From: Amyelois transitella
Lineage: Eukaryota > Arthropoda > Insecta > Lepidoptera > Pyralidae
Length of the DNA stretch: 64,000 nucleotides
NCBI RefSeq assembly: GCF_032362555.1
Contig: NC_083517.1
Location: forward strand, 7,274,001 to 7,338,000
Reading direction: 5' to 3'
The notes under the pieces are model-generated. The model was given only the letters and a program-made list of their open reading frames with translations. It made no database searches and was not told the DNA's origin. Below are positions 10,472-24,100 of this stretch, piece by piece; position 1 is the first letter of the stretch; each line of letters starts with the position of its first letter. The position numbers and the translations under genes were made by a program.

Positions 10472-13317
10472 AAAACTATTCTATTGAACATCACTAACTC
10501 ATAAACATTGTACATCTGCAAATATGGTTGTCCAATAATAAACGTGTTATGTTAACTAGAGATTAAAAAGACATAATTACACTAAAATACTTTACACAGA
10601 TTAACACACATGTTAATTACATAAGAATACCTACTTAATCATAAAATAAATAGCTTTTAAAATAAAACATTCTCATATTTAAAATAATGTTATTACATCA
10701 ATGTAGAATAAATTAAAAAAATATGTTGATTATTTACATAAAACAAAGTTTTGAGTGAATCAAAACCAGCACATTTTAAACAATTTTAATATGACCAAGA
10801 CAATCGTGTTATTTAATGATTAATATCTTTGGTACCCCATTCAAAATGAAAATAGTGTTATGGTTATGATTCCCCAAAGGCCCAAATCAATTTACCTATT
10901 CGTCATGCTGTAATAAAACCCTTATACATATACTGTATCAAATCAATAATTAAGTACACAAGAATATATTATAATAATACCTGTACTGTACATAATAAAA
11001 AGTATTCGAAAAGATTCTTTACATGTTAATATCTTGTATCAATCAATTGTAAATTCGTCACTAAAATGTCGTAAATTAAATATGTTGAATAATAGAATGT
11101 CACATGTGGCCGTTTGTGTTTAGCGCCATATTTGCAGATGGGCACTCTATTTCCGTAAGAAAATAAAATTCTCAATAAATAAATGTCAAACACTATTTAA
11201 TTGGTGAGACATTTCACACCATATAACACAATTGCTTACTATAAAAATGATCAACAAACAACTTTGCACCTCGTCTAGTGTGTCAAGGGTTCAGGTGTGC
11301 ATGTCATGAGATTCAATGGTTACAGATTGCTGCTTGAGCAAATAATTCTGATTACGAAGACTTATCCTAGCCATGCGTGAGGTGGGTTCGACTACACAGC
11401 GTCATATGTATACAACTAGATATAAGTACAGCATTTCAACATCACCGGTGCGCCGTAATCGTCTCATATAATAACTATCTGCATTATTATTAAACTCTTA
11501 ACGATGATGAAGATTCAAAACGTTCTAGCAACCTTAGTAAAAATTAATATATTGCGTAATATCGTTTTTAATTTTTATTTATTATACAATTTACATAGTT
11601 AATTGAAGCACGATAAAATGTTTTATTAAATAATTAAATTAACAATTTCATGTACACATAGCGTTCGGCGAAACATGGCCGCTAGTTGCTTGCACGTTAA
11701 ACATAAGCGTGTTCTACTGTGAATGCTAACTATGTAACAATAGCGCCCTGCTCAACAATTTACGCGTTAGTTAAAATTTACATTAAGTTAGAAGTTTAAA
11801 TAATTTATTATGCTAAATGAAATCTGATTTGATTTCTAACAAGCGATGTTAAATCAGACTGAACCTATATAGACACGATTTAAATAAATGACTATCTAAG
11901 CGCAGAGCGTCGCGTCGGAAGCGACGTCGATCGTATTGCTTAGCTTACGACTGCACTAGCGCCGAATTCCTTGCATACTTACGCGGAGTATTTGATAAAT
12001 CTTGTACGCGGGCATTTGGACAACAGATGCCCAGATGACATCAACCACAGTATTCAACGCTATTACATAAAATGCTTCAGTAAGTTCAAGACCACGCGTC
12101 GCTCTACTAGGATTTATTGCTATCGGGAGACGCTAACGTCTGTCACTCACTACTCTTATTTGTGACCGAAACACATAATTATGATAGTCACAGTACCGTA
12201 ACTAGCGGTTTATGCGCGTGTCCTTGGTAAAGGCGGCAAATAAAAAATAATTTTTGTATCTAGGCACCGCTGGCACAATCGTAGTTATGGCACTGGATAT
12301 ACTTTCGTTCTCGAAACTATAAGTAGAATAACCTTACATCGATATTCATTTAATACCGATTTTAGTCAAATATAAAAATAAAGTAAACATAAAAATTGTT
12401 CAATGTTCAGTGGAGATAATCAAAATCGATAGAATATAACTATATGAATATCGATGCAGTTATCTTGAAAAAATACATAAACTTTTGTTTGTGATAGTTT
12501 AACGAGGTTTAGTAAAAGACAGACATCAAAAATGTTTACATATTGTGCATTTTCACTTAGTAAATAGATCTGTTTTTTGTAGAATATGAGGAACGTTCTC
12601 CAATAATCAAACAAACGCGTTTCGTTTGTTTTAACTAGCATCAAATTAAAATGTACTTGTACTTTACACACTGTGTTACAACTGGCATACTAAACACGTA
12701 CAGTGATAACTTCTTTAGCTCTCATAGGTACCTGCTTTTCATATTAAGATAACTTGGACAAACAGCGGGTCTATTCATTAAGACATAATGTCCTATCATC
12801 TCTCTATTTCTGTAATTGAGGTTAACCCAAGACAGAGTAAGAGGGAACATAAAACATATGCCTTGTCAACGTTTCTGAATAGACCCACAGAATAAATTCA
12901 TATATTATTTTAGACAACTTTTATTAAAAAATTTAGGTAAATGCTTATCCGATCAAGCTATTCTACACCAGACATTTGACAAGTGAAAACGCATACACGA
13001 ACGAGAACGAACAGGGCAGTCGCATGAGCGGACTCGAGGCACTAAGGTATGCACGACACAAATATCTAACCCGGACACTTGATATGAATCTTTTCTGCTA
13101 ACCTCCCCGAGACTTTACCTGTACCCTTATTCACGAACATGTCTTATGACCCATCTCTCTCTTACGCTGCGGTGAACCTCAGCTTAGAGCTATAGATATG
13201 CCTTGTCAACGTTCGTGAATTCTCTATAGTAAAAGTCACGGGTCAGATAATAGTCGTATGTTTCTACATTAACAATAAAAACACGTTGCCCGCCGGATGC
13301 CGCTAGCAACCGATATA
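10472..13317 (-). other. Gene-free AT-rich stretch, probable long 3' UTR of dlg1
   Basis: I find no coding exon, SINE copy or transposon ends in this 2.8-kb stretch. Its lack of repeats contrasts with the flanks and fits a constrained 3' UTR downstream of the dlg1 stop at 15177. A Pumilio-type core, TGTAAATA on the minus strand, occurs at 10731-10738, but one such motif in AT-rich DNA can be chance. Confidence 0.35.
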
Positions 13318-14638
13318 CATTCAGTCAGAAAAGTATCGGGAATGGATTATTTATTTATGGTTCCAAATTCAAATTTTTGTTTTTTTTTGTTGTTGTTAGA
13401 TTGGCACAACTGTTTTCCATTTTGGCGCGGAGTTTGAGTTGCATCTGTTGTTTACATTAAATACAGTGCTATTTTTAGTTATATCATATCTAGTGTGTAT
13501 TGCTAATTTCATAATGGATAAAAACATCGAACAAAGAGTTTGTCTTAAATTTTGCATTGCCAATGGAATATCGTGTTCGGAGTCACTGAAAATGTTACAG
13601 AAGGCTTACGGTGAATCGACTTTATCAAAAACTCGTGCTTATGAGTGGTACAAAGCGTTCAAAAGCGGTCGAGATGTGATGGAAGATTTGCCTCGCTCTG
13701 GTAGGCCATCAACGTCTGCAACTGAAGTTAACATCGCAAAAGTGAAGGAAATAGTGACTGAAAATCCTCATTCAACTTTGAGAGAGATAGCCACCGAACT
13801 TTCTGTATCTCACGAGTCGATCCGTACCAATTTAACTAATAATTTGGGTATGAAACATGTTGCCGCTCGGCTAGTCCCAAAAGACCTGAATTTTTTTCAA
13901 AAACTCAATCGCATGAGAGTCGCTGAGGACATGCTAGAACGAGTCAATTCCGACCCAACATTCATGAAACGCATTGTTACTGGTGACGAGACGTGGGTTT
14001 ACGAGTTTGACATGCAAACTAGTCAACAAGCTTCGGAGTGGCGCCTTCCAACTGAACCGAAACCGAAAAAACCACGCCAAAGTCGTTCAAAAGTCAAAGT
14101 CATGTTGACTGTTTTCTTTGACTATCGCGGTGTTGTGCACTCGGAATTCTTGCCGGAAGGTCAAACGGTAAATAAGGAATATTATTTGAGTGTTATGCGG
14201 CGTTTAAGAGAGCAAATCCGACGAAAAAGGCCAGATTTGTGGAAAGAAAATTCTTGGATTTTGCACCATGATAATGCACCTTCGCACAAGGCCATCATTG
14301 TGAACGAATTTTTAACCAAACACTCAACAAATACCATCGAGCAACCACCATATTCACCAGATATGGCTCCAGCCGACTTTTTTCTTTTTCCTAAACTCAA
14401 ATTACCACTTCGTGGCACCCGTTTTCAATCGGTAGAAGACATAAAAGAGAATTCGCGGCGAGAACTGACCTCAATTCCGGAAACAGCGTTTAAAAAATGT
14501 TTTGATGATTGGATTATTCGTTGGCGTAAGTGTATCGTTTCTAAAGGAGCATATTTTGAAGGTGATAAAATAAATTTGGATGAATAACAAACAGTTTGTG
14601 TATTATTGATCTTTTCCTGCTACTTTCTTGACAGAGTA
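13318..14638 (+). mobile_element. Mariner (Tc1/mariner) element, apparently full length
   Basis: The ends are imperfect inverted repeats of about 24 bp: CAGTCAGAAAAGTATCGGGA near 13322 and the reverse complement of CTGTCAAGAAAGTAGCAGGA near 14635. TA dinucleotides flank both ends. The single interior gene is an intact transposase. The length of about 1.3 kb is normal for mariner. It lies just downstream of the dlg1 stop. Confidence 0.88.
13514..14587 (+). CDS. Mariner transposase, intact D,D34D
   Basis: 357 residues from MDKNIEQRVCLKF to INLDE. An in-frame ATG at 13439 would add 25 hydrophobic residues and is not expected in the family; mariner transposases are about 345-360 residues. The N-terminal half has paired helix-turn-helix DNA-binding motifs (SESLKMLQKAYGESTLSKTR and STLREIATELSVSHESIR). 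The linker LVPKDLNFFQK corresponds to WVPHEL. The catalytic triad is complete: Asp in VTGDETWVYEFD, Asp in LHHDNAPSHKA, and Asp in PADFFLFPKLK, with 34 residues between the last two. No stop or frameshift occurs. The enzyme cuts at the inverted repeats and inserts at TA. Activity is plausible but not shown. Confidence 0.95.
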   Translation: MDKNIEQRVCLKFCIANGISCSESLKMLQKAYGESTLSKTRAYEWYKAFKSGRDVMEDLPRSGRPSTSATEVNIAKVKEIVTENPHSTLREIATELSVSHESIRTNLTNNLGMKHVAARLVPKDLNFFQKLNRMRVAEDMLERVNSDPTFMKRIVTGDETWVYEFDMQTSQQASEWRLPTEPKPKKPRQSRSKVKVMLTVFFDYRGVVHSEFLPEGQTVNKEYYLSVMRRLREQIRRKRPDLWKENSWILHHDNAPSHKAIIVNEFLTKHSTNTIEQPPYSPDMAPADFFLFPKLKLPLRGTRFQSVEDIKENSRRELTSIPETAFKKCFDDWIIRWRKCIVSKGAYFEGDKINLDE

Positions 14639-15176
14639 GTACATATAGGTATTTCACACTTTTAGTTTAATACTAAAATTATAAGAGCAATCTCAACCGT
14701 AAAAATAAAATAGATAAAATGCGGTGCAAAGGGAGTCGTTCTTCACAATTTGACATCTCATCAACCAATCCAAAATAAGTATTCATTATTTTGCTGTGAT
14801 TGGCTAATGTTTAACATGTAACAATAATTTTATGTATTGTGAGTCGAGATGATTTCAGACGATATTTTCGATAAAAGAATATAGGAAATCTTTTTTCATA
14901 AAGGGAGAAAAGCTGACCCCGTCAAGTGAGAATTTGAGACGTCTCGTTAAAGTTAAAAGTTTCCGGTGAAAGGATTCTTTTGGTGAATTAATGAAACTAT
15001 ATCAATAAAAAGACCAACATATTTGAGTAACGTAAGATAATTTATCGAGAACATAAAGACAATTAATCGAGTATATCCCCTGAAATAACTTCGACTCACC
15101 GCTACAAAAGCGGTATTCTCTCATAAATATTGTAAATGACCGGCGGGCACCGGGCTACATGAGTACCGGCAGGCGC
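14639..15176 (-). other. dlg1 proximal 3' UTR
   Basis: This stretch lies between the dlg1 stop codon and the mariner insertion. It is AT-rich with no coding signal. It is presumably 3' UTR transcribed on the minus strand. Confidence 0.4.
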
Positions 15177-18100
15177 TCACAGCGGGTCGCGGCGCGGCAC
15201 CCACACGGCGGGCCCGCTCTCCGCCGTGATCACGGCCTTCACTTTCGCGTAGATCTCTTCCGGAGTGTCGCCCGTCACCACGGCTACGGAACGACAAACA
15301 TTTTTATTTTATATACAGAATCAAATAATGAAGGAACAATAAATGACTAGACCATTTCGTATTGAAACTAAAGTGAATCAAATGAAAGATCTCAAATAAA
15401 GAATAATGTGATGTCGAGTTCGTGTAACAAAATAGAGAAGATTCAAAATTTTTAAATAATTAGTTACAAAAATATTATATTGAGATTGACTTACCGGTGA
15501 AATATTCGGCAAACTCTTGCTCCATTTTCAATGCTCGTTCGTATGTTTTCTTTGCTTGTTCTTCAGTCATTCGCTTATTCATTTCCCTAAAATGTTTAAA
15601 AATTAATTACAAACAATCTTCTTTTAATAACATTCTTCCGACGTGGTTAGAATAAAGTAAGAACTACTTAAAACAAAATTACGCATTTTTTATATAAATT
15701 AATAAAGGTACGTTTAGTACTGGGCGAAGCGAAAATGAAATATGTATATATAACAATGGCAATACTTACATAATAGATTCTACGCTCTTTGGTTTGATAA
15801 ATATGGCAATCGGGTAAAGCTGCGCCACCTGTAACCTTTTGATGGCGTTTCCACTCACGTCCAAAATGCAATGTTTGCCCTGAAAATTTAGAAGTAACCT
15901 ACTATTAGATTTAATAAAATCCTTAAGTAATCTAATAAAAACGAACGCTAATTCAATGTTATAACGTGAAGGAATTGATAATTGAGTAATATCTTATTTC
16001 ATACTAGATTGTATAATTTTGCTTTTCTATCATGCCCATGTAACTTTTCATATTTGCGATAAAGTGTAATTTACCTTCTCTGCGACTTCCCGCACTGAAG
16101 CGACGGATGTGCCGTACAAATTCTCGTTATATTGTCCAGCTTCAATGAAGAGATGGTTCTGAATGTCCTTCTCCATTTGTTCGCGACTCGCCACGAAGTG
16201 GTAGTCACGCCCGTCGACTTCGTAGTCGCGTCGAGGTCGAGTCGTGTCTAAATACATATTCATTTTTACTTTATTTACTAGTTTAAACTTACAAATAAAA
16301 CTTATTTAGTTCTTTTTAATTTAATAAAATCATGCGGTGATGGAATTTGGTGAAACAATCGTTGTGACATCTGAGACTTAACTCGTTTTATCCACATCAA
16401 AATTGAACTTTAAATTCAACAACGCCTAAAAAAGGACTTAATATGACAATTTACACATAACGTTCAAATTTAATACTAAACTACATATCACGACACAAAT
16501 GAAAAACCATCAAAATTTACAATCTTTACTCACGGGGTACGCAGCTGCCGAACTTATCCGGGAATTCGGATATCAGGTCGTCGTTTATTCTGTCTTTCAG
16601 CGGTCCGAGGATAATGACAGGTCGGGTGTAGTTGATGGTCAATTGTTGTACCGTCTCATACGACAACACAGTCTCATCTTGACCTGAAAAACCGAAACAA
16701 TTGAAAATCTATCAACAAACAGTCATACGGAACACTAATGCAATGAATTCAGTGACTATCATCGAAAACTAACGTGATTTATTCACAATGTAACTATCAT
16801 TTCATGGTTTGGAAATGATTTGAATCAAAAGGACATAATGTATAACATTAAATTTATAATGTAAATACAACTTATGATGAAATCCATTGATAACCGTGCT
16901 TTGCGTGCGTACTAAATAGCGTGCAACACCTATAGTGGCAATGTGCTGAAATTTACCTTCGGTGATGCGTCCCCTGACAGTTGACATTGTCTGTCTATCA
17001 CAATTCTATAATATAACTAATGTCCTAAATTTTACTCAAAATGCAAATTTGAAAAACATTTATTTCTCAGGTTTATTCCGTAGGCCTAAATAATAGGTAT
17101 CTAAATCAAGGCACTCTAAATGTCAGCCTTTCTTATGACCTTAAGTTTCAATGTTGAATCAAAGCATTTCATTTATAATACTTATTTTAAATAAAAACTG
17201 CGATTAAACCTACAGCCTACGGGTGCTCAACCTGTCTAAGAATTGGCTTTATTTAGTAACATGCTCCTACGACGACGTGAAATAAAATTTAAAACATTTC
17301 GTAAACAATCATAGCCAGAATTAATATAGATCTTGATTAATTGAAACAAAAATAAAGGGGTGATCTAACTGTTAATGTTCAAGTTAATTCTGACTAATCA
17401 TTTGACAAAATACCTATATTTCTTGCATATGTATAACAATAAGCAAATATACACATCGTGATACAACAATATGTCAGCATCTAGGCTATTAAAATAATTA
17501 CAGCGCCCTAAACCTGTGAAGCGGAACTCTAAAAAATAAACCAGTACAGCCTTCTGAAAACAAGCTCGAATGAGGTATGTCGTGATATCGAATCGTACTT
17601 CGTCATGCTGGTGGCGGTAACAAGGCGAAGCGCGCGGAACGCGTGCGTCTGCGGTCATGCGCGGCGCCAGAGTTCTTGGCGGCAGTGGTCTACGCGGGAT
17701 AAAACCTTGTACCTAAATTTTATAGGTAGTAATAACGTTTAAAAAACAGTGTTATCTGTTTCAGTATGATGTGGTCAACGTAAATAGTTTCAACACGCTA
17801 AATGCCGCGGTTTGACGTTAACACAATTTTAATGAGGGCGCTGCTGTCCTTGGTAATAGTTCAGATTTCGAGCGCCGTGATAGAACATTTTGTGCTACCG
17901 TCAACTTAGCACAAATACTTGAAAGTCTTCATTAATTGAATAATATATTGTACAGCCAGGTCCCGCGTAACCACTGTCTCCAAGGACAGAAGCGTCAACG
18001 TCAGCGTAGTGTAAAGAGGCTGTTCTAGTGTCCTCGTGTGCTTCCAGTGGCCCGCGCCCCTCCACGCATTGCCTATCGCAGCTCGTCGCCGCGTCCCGCA

Positions 18101-21100
18101 CGGCGACGCGCGGCCGAGCGACTCATTTTCAAACATGATCCAAACATTTCGTGAGCGTGAGCTCGATGATAAGTTTCGAGTGCGGAGAGGCTTATTAGAA
18201 TCATCGCGTTGTATGATTAAAACAACTGAACATAAAGAAAGTATGACAAATAATAAAAAAAAAAAAAACTGGAGTGTTATTGAAATGAAAACTACATTTC
18301 TAATTGATGATCATAACCAGAATGCGGGAGGTAAGGTATCGGCTACGGCACTCGCAAGCTACGCCTCACTCCCAAAACTTACTCTCGTCCTCGAGATATA
18401 TGAGCGTTATCTCCTCCATCATGGGAAGTTCCACTCGATACAAGATTTCCCCTACACGTAGAAAAATTAACGTTACACAATTTATTATAAAGTCGGCAAA
18501 ATGAAATGTCCGCACCACGGACACGGGACTGGAATGGGAAACCGCTAAGTGACTGAAGCCAGTTTTAAAGGGGGAGAAGAATCGCCGATGGATTTTGCAG
18601 TCACATTTGAATGTATCATAAGAGCTTAGTACAAATTCATGAGTAGCATTTGATAACAGAAAGAGCAAATAAAAATACGTTATTTATGAATGTTATTGTA
18701 ACAATGTCGTCTCCGGTAAGGCAACTAGAAGCACTGGACGGCGGCCGAACGTGTCTCAAACCAATCCGTGTGCTCGCTGCGACCATTCTTGGATCAACAT
18801 TTACTACACATGGACATCAACTCTTGTCTCTAAGCTGATATTGCTTGCCATGAAAATACGTTTTTGTTATTAATTTTGGAAACAAAAATTTGCCAATTAA
18901 ATTTTGCACTACCATTTTTAGTTTCAAATATTAATGTGATATTAACCTGAACTGCATCTGTGTTGGGATAACAGACCTGAATGAACAAAAAAATCTTTAT
19001 TCTAATTTAATTAATGATATTCCTCCTCTAACGTTACCTAGAAAAGTTACTACAATAAACATAGTTGCATGGCAAGAGCTCTCGATATGAAAATAAAGGC
19101 TATCTAACACACAAAGGTAATGAGTACATAGCTTTCCGCCGATTCGTCACGTCATATTCCAAGCGAGGGGAACATATGGCGAATGCTTCCCAAACCTATT
19201 GTTTAGGCACCACCATGCGTCTCCATATACACTACAAGCGTTTTACTCACACGTATCCGGTTATAATTTCGAATTACGTAACAACATTAATAACTTTATC
19301 TAAAGATATTTAAAGTTTCCTGTATTTAAGACAATTGCAACTTTAAATTGAAATAATTTTTAATTGTAACTTAGTACAGTATTCTTTAGATAAATTTTGG
19401 TTTAGATACAGATAAACTCCAGCCAATATGATTAAACTACATATACGAATATCAGTCACAGAATTTTTTTCCAGGGCTGAAGATAATACAAAAAATAACA
19501 AAAATTAAAAGAAAATAATGAAGTACTTATATGTATCAGTTTTGTGGTTTTATTATAAACGAATCCTATTTAGCAACAAGATACAAATTTGAAATTGTCT
19601 CTTACATATTTCATCGCTTTAGTCAGTATCCATGCATTACATTATTATGTCTGAGCATAACTTATATAAATATATAATAAGTTTATTTTTAGTATTACAA
19701 CAAAAAACTTCAGCTGCTTCAGTCTAAAAGTTACACACAAACATGGCAAATTAAAAGTTTTCTGTATTGAATGACTTTATAAACCAATTAAAGATTAGAA
19801 CTTTATATTGGTTATTTATGATTGGCTAAAAAATTAAGGCCAATGATATTTAAATTTTTTCGAATAACTTTTGATCACACTCGAATAATAAACATAACGT
19901 TTATAAAAAATAAACCAGGCCTTTTTATGTTCGCTAAAAACAAATATTACATTTAATATTCATTAATATAGCGTTATACACTTCCCAATGATTTCAAATA
20001 TTATAAAACAGTGGTTAAAAAAGCGTATAGCTTCATATATAACCTAAAATTGTGGTTATTGGCGGCCGCATAAAAGAAAAACGCAATGTAATGACCTACA
20101 TACAAACAGCGAAATAGCGAATGTAGTAAATATATAGGTATGTATATATATAGAGCACTTACCGTCCGCGTTTGCGTCCTCCTGCGTGTAGCAAAGCATG
20201 AAAGCTGGAACAAAATTGTTAACGTATTACCACGGAAACAACGTTGGATAAACTTGTTAAAATTTATGTTTCCTTATCTAACGTTGCATATATGTAAAAT
20301 ATATTCTGTGGTATAAATTTAAAAAAGTAAATAATACATTTATTACATTATACTCTAGTACAAAAAAGAAATTAATATATTTTTCTTTATAAATGTAAAA
20401 TACACAATCTTGTCAATAAATTAGTAACATTTAGCGTTTAATGTGCACGAAATTAAAGCTCATTATTACGATTGTTAGACTGAAATTGTTTTAAATGATT
20501 CCCATATTTATTGTGGTACATACTTAGTTGTATTTATGGTGCATTTATTACAGTGAATCCCATAAGCCTTTAATATATATTTTTTTTGTCTGTCTATAAG
20601 GTCTTTTATTTACAAACAAATAAACCCGTAGAAAGAAAGGAGCCCTAAATTTTTATAAATATTTCTGGACGAAATTCCTTCGATAAAGTTCCAAAAACTT
20701 ACGTTCTTGATCCGAACCGTCTTCAGATTTGCCGTCCTCTCGACTCTTCATGAATGGGAATTTCCTGCTGAATGACAACGTCTTCTTCTTTTGTCTCTCA
20801 AGGGTCGACTGACTCTGTAAGCGGCGATAAATACATGAAAAATCATAAGTCTTTTTTTTTCCAAGAGACAAATTACCTTTTCCTTTTTCCAACAAAAAAA
20901 AACAAGCGCAACCGCCACAAACGCCAGAACGATGATGATTAATTGGACTCATGTTTTTATTTTAATATCAATACACCTTTATGTATTTTTTAACATTGCA
21001 TTGTACATATAGCGGATGGCAGTAACCCTCTCTGATAGTTAAGCATCAGTGATTCGCAATAAAATTTGGGTGGAATGAATGTGCTCAGTGAATGTATCAA

Positions 21101-24100
21101 CCCTTTGATGTTATGCTGTCAACTGTATTTCCGCTTCACTGCAGTTTTATTTCCTACTAGCAGGCTACATACACAGGTATAATCACGCCTTTGTCTTAAC
21201 AAGACCGAAAGGCTAATTTCAGCAGTATAAAGTTACAACTATACATTAGCAGTTTAAAGTATAAATAAAGTTGTATTTACCGCGCTGACTGGTGTTCCTT
21301 GTCCCTGGAACTTGACTTGTCTGTCCCGTGCCCGCTGTTTGCGTTCCCAGCGCCGTTTCGAAGGAATTATACCAATCGCGTCCGGGTCGGTATTGTCTAA
21401 CCTTCTGAAAATATTTATGCAATGTATTCTTAAAAAAATTCGATATTATGAGCATTAATTCAATAATAATCTTGGTAGCCTTAATGGTTGGTGTAAGAAT
21501 ATAACAGAAAATTCAGGACTTGGTTTGATGATTGCATAATAGTTGATATGTGAATTAAAAAAGAATCTGTTTGTTCCCGTTTTTTAGCATCACTTTTGTC
21601 CCCTTGTGGACAATTGGGAATTTCAAGTTAGTTTGAGCTAGATACGTTATAAATGATTTTCGTAATATGGGCCCAAAGTTCAAGACTTTTTTATGAGATG
21701 ACCCAAGAAAAGTTCCATCTATTTATGACTTGACAGGAATTCGATGGCTTCGAATGTTGTGACTAAGAAATTAAAATACTCTTGTAATATATATTACCTG
21801 GCCTGCCACCATTCGTCATCTGAGGCGTTGGTGACATGCAATATGTCTCCGTACCGGAATGGCAGCCCTCTGGACGGCAAGCCATCGTCCTTCGCTGGGT
21901 CATAGTCGAACAATGCTCTGTAATTAATTTCAAATAAATTAAAACTAATGAACACAACATAATAGAAGAAGCACCTGAATCTGCGTGAAAAAGTACGAGC
22001 AATAAACTCTTTGGTAGAGTTGGGTCTAGCAGATACTGATACGGTTATGTATCTCCTGGGGCCACTTGACTGCTTTTACCAAATAATGATTTTATTGCTC
22101 AAATCAGTCAATATAAATGTGAAATCTTTCATTTTACGAATCACTCAACATGTCCAAGCGTCTCCATAACCGATACAAACTAGAAGGCAAGAATGAATAG
22201 GCATTATTTGAACATTAGTGATTGAGATCTTCAATGAAAAGATAAATTGGTCAATTAAAAGAATCAAAGAATGGCCTTTCAGTCTTTTCTTTTGGATTTG
22301 TCTACCCCCACAAGGAATATGGACGGGATTATATGTATGTAAATCAATATAGGTAATCAGCTAAACGGACTTTTTAACCTAAGTCACAGATGTCTTCATA
22401 ATAATAATCAATAATTAATAGCCATCATACGGCCAATTTGCGAGATACTAACCTCACATACAAAGACCTCTTTTGAGACGTCCTCAGAAGTGTGTGGTGC
22501 TGTTTGAGCTCATTGATTCGAGCCTCGAATTTGTTGTATTCTTGTGGCCGATACACCACAGTCAGTTTTACTTGTTGCCCGGTGCTCTGTAATGACAAAT
22601 TAAATACATAAGGCAAATGACTCTTAAGCAGCAGATAGTAGTAGATAACTAATACATTGTGAGAAAAACTGCACATGCAGGCAAATGGATGTTTGAACAT
22701 GATCCATGCTGGGTTTTATGCGCCCTGTAAATAATGTCGTGGATGGCAGATAGAAGTTGTTATGTAAAATTATCTAGCATGCCCACTCATCTTAGGCAGA
22801 CCCCTAGTTCTCCGTCAGCAGAGCAATAGCCCCAATCAGAACTAAAGAGACTGCCATAAAAAATACTGATTTACAACGTCGCCGCTTGATACGCGAGCGG
22901 ACACTGCCTACTTGAACAGTCAAAGCATAAATAAACATACAAGACCAGTTGGAACCAAATTACCTTCAGTGCCTTGGCAGCTTGTTCATGCGTCGCGTGC
23001 GTGATGTCCACGTCGTTGACGGCCAGCAGCCGGTCGCCGCGCCGGAGCGCCGCGGAGCGCTCGGCGGGCCCGCCGGCCAGCAGGAAGGACACGTAGATGC
23101 CGTGGCCGTCCTCGCCGCCCACGATGTTGAAGCCGAGCCCCGACGCGCCCTTCTCCAGCTCCACCACCCGCGTCGGCTCGTCCGCGCCGTCGGGGGCGTC
23201 TTCTCGCCGCACTGAATTGGCGGTGCTCGAGGCTGTCATTTTTAAAATATTATTTATTTAATTATAATTAACAACCAGTCACGTTGAGAAAAATACACGA
23301 CACAAGCGGTTCATTAAAGTGTTCTTACCAATAAGGCACAAAGTAGTTATTGATAAAAGATTTATCTATCAGATCTTTGAGTAATTTTGAAGCACAGTCT
23401 TAAGTCATAGTACTTACGATTTTTGAAATTTTGAAATTCAGCTGATAGAGTGGTTTCTTTTTCTTAGCAATTTGGGTTTTTGACAAAAAAACTCACGTGT
23501 GGTAGGCCTGGAAGGCTGCGGATGCCTGGGTCCCGGCACCAGCACTAGAACCACTCTTTCTCCGGTAGCCTTTAACGCACTCACGGCGTCTTCATGGGTC
23601 ACGTTCTCAAGGTCCACATCACCACGCTATGAAACAACAGATAAAACATTAATTATTTAGAATAGGACTATGCCATTTCTTTATTATGGACGCAGCAAAA
23701 GACGACTTAAGAGAATAGACGCATTCATCTAAACCAGTTTTTGCCATAACCCAATATGGGTTAGGATCCCCTTCAACGTGTGTCAGACGTCCAAAATTGA
23801 TAACAAAAACGTATGTCAGACGGAAAAATGAAAATGAAAATGAAAAGTTTATTTATTTAACTCCTTTACAGTATCTCGTTTAGAATGGGATCTCCATTTA
23901 AGTATAAATACTTGTGTTTGGAGAACCCGCTCTTCTTATGTGGTAAGCAATAAATACAAATAATTATTGAATATGGCAAATCAAATCAGAATACAAACAA
24001 AAATATGAACTAAAAACCTAGGATTAGACAAGATGTGTCACACCACAAAACGCATACCACCAATATAAGAGTAAGTATTAGAACAATATTATCAGCCCAG

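Noticed and set aside
14182-14418. Minus-strand frame within mariner
   Set aside because: Shadow of the transposase gene.
16957-16973. A 17-base internal exon (GTCAG|GG ... GAAG|GTAAAT)
   Set aside because: Its length cannot join the flanking phase-1 exons in frame; the alternative-start reading of the same donor fits instead.
17901-18136. Open frames in the GC-rich dlg1 intron patch
   Set aside because: They lack in-frame splice borders compatible with dlg1 and resemble no known domain; the patch is more likely promoter or 5' UTR.
22949-23215. Open frame on the plus strand
   Set aside because: Antisense shadow of the GC-rich PDZ3 exon of dlg1.
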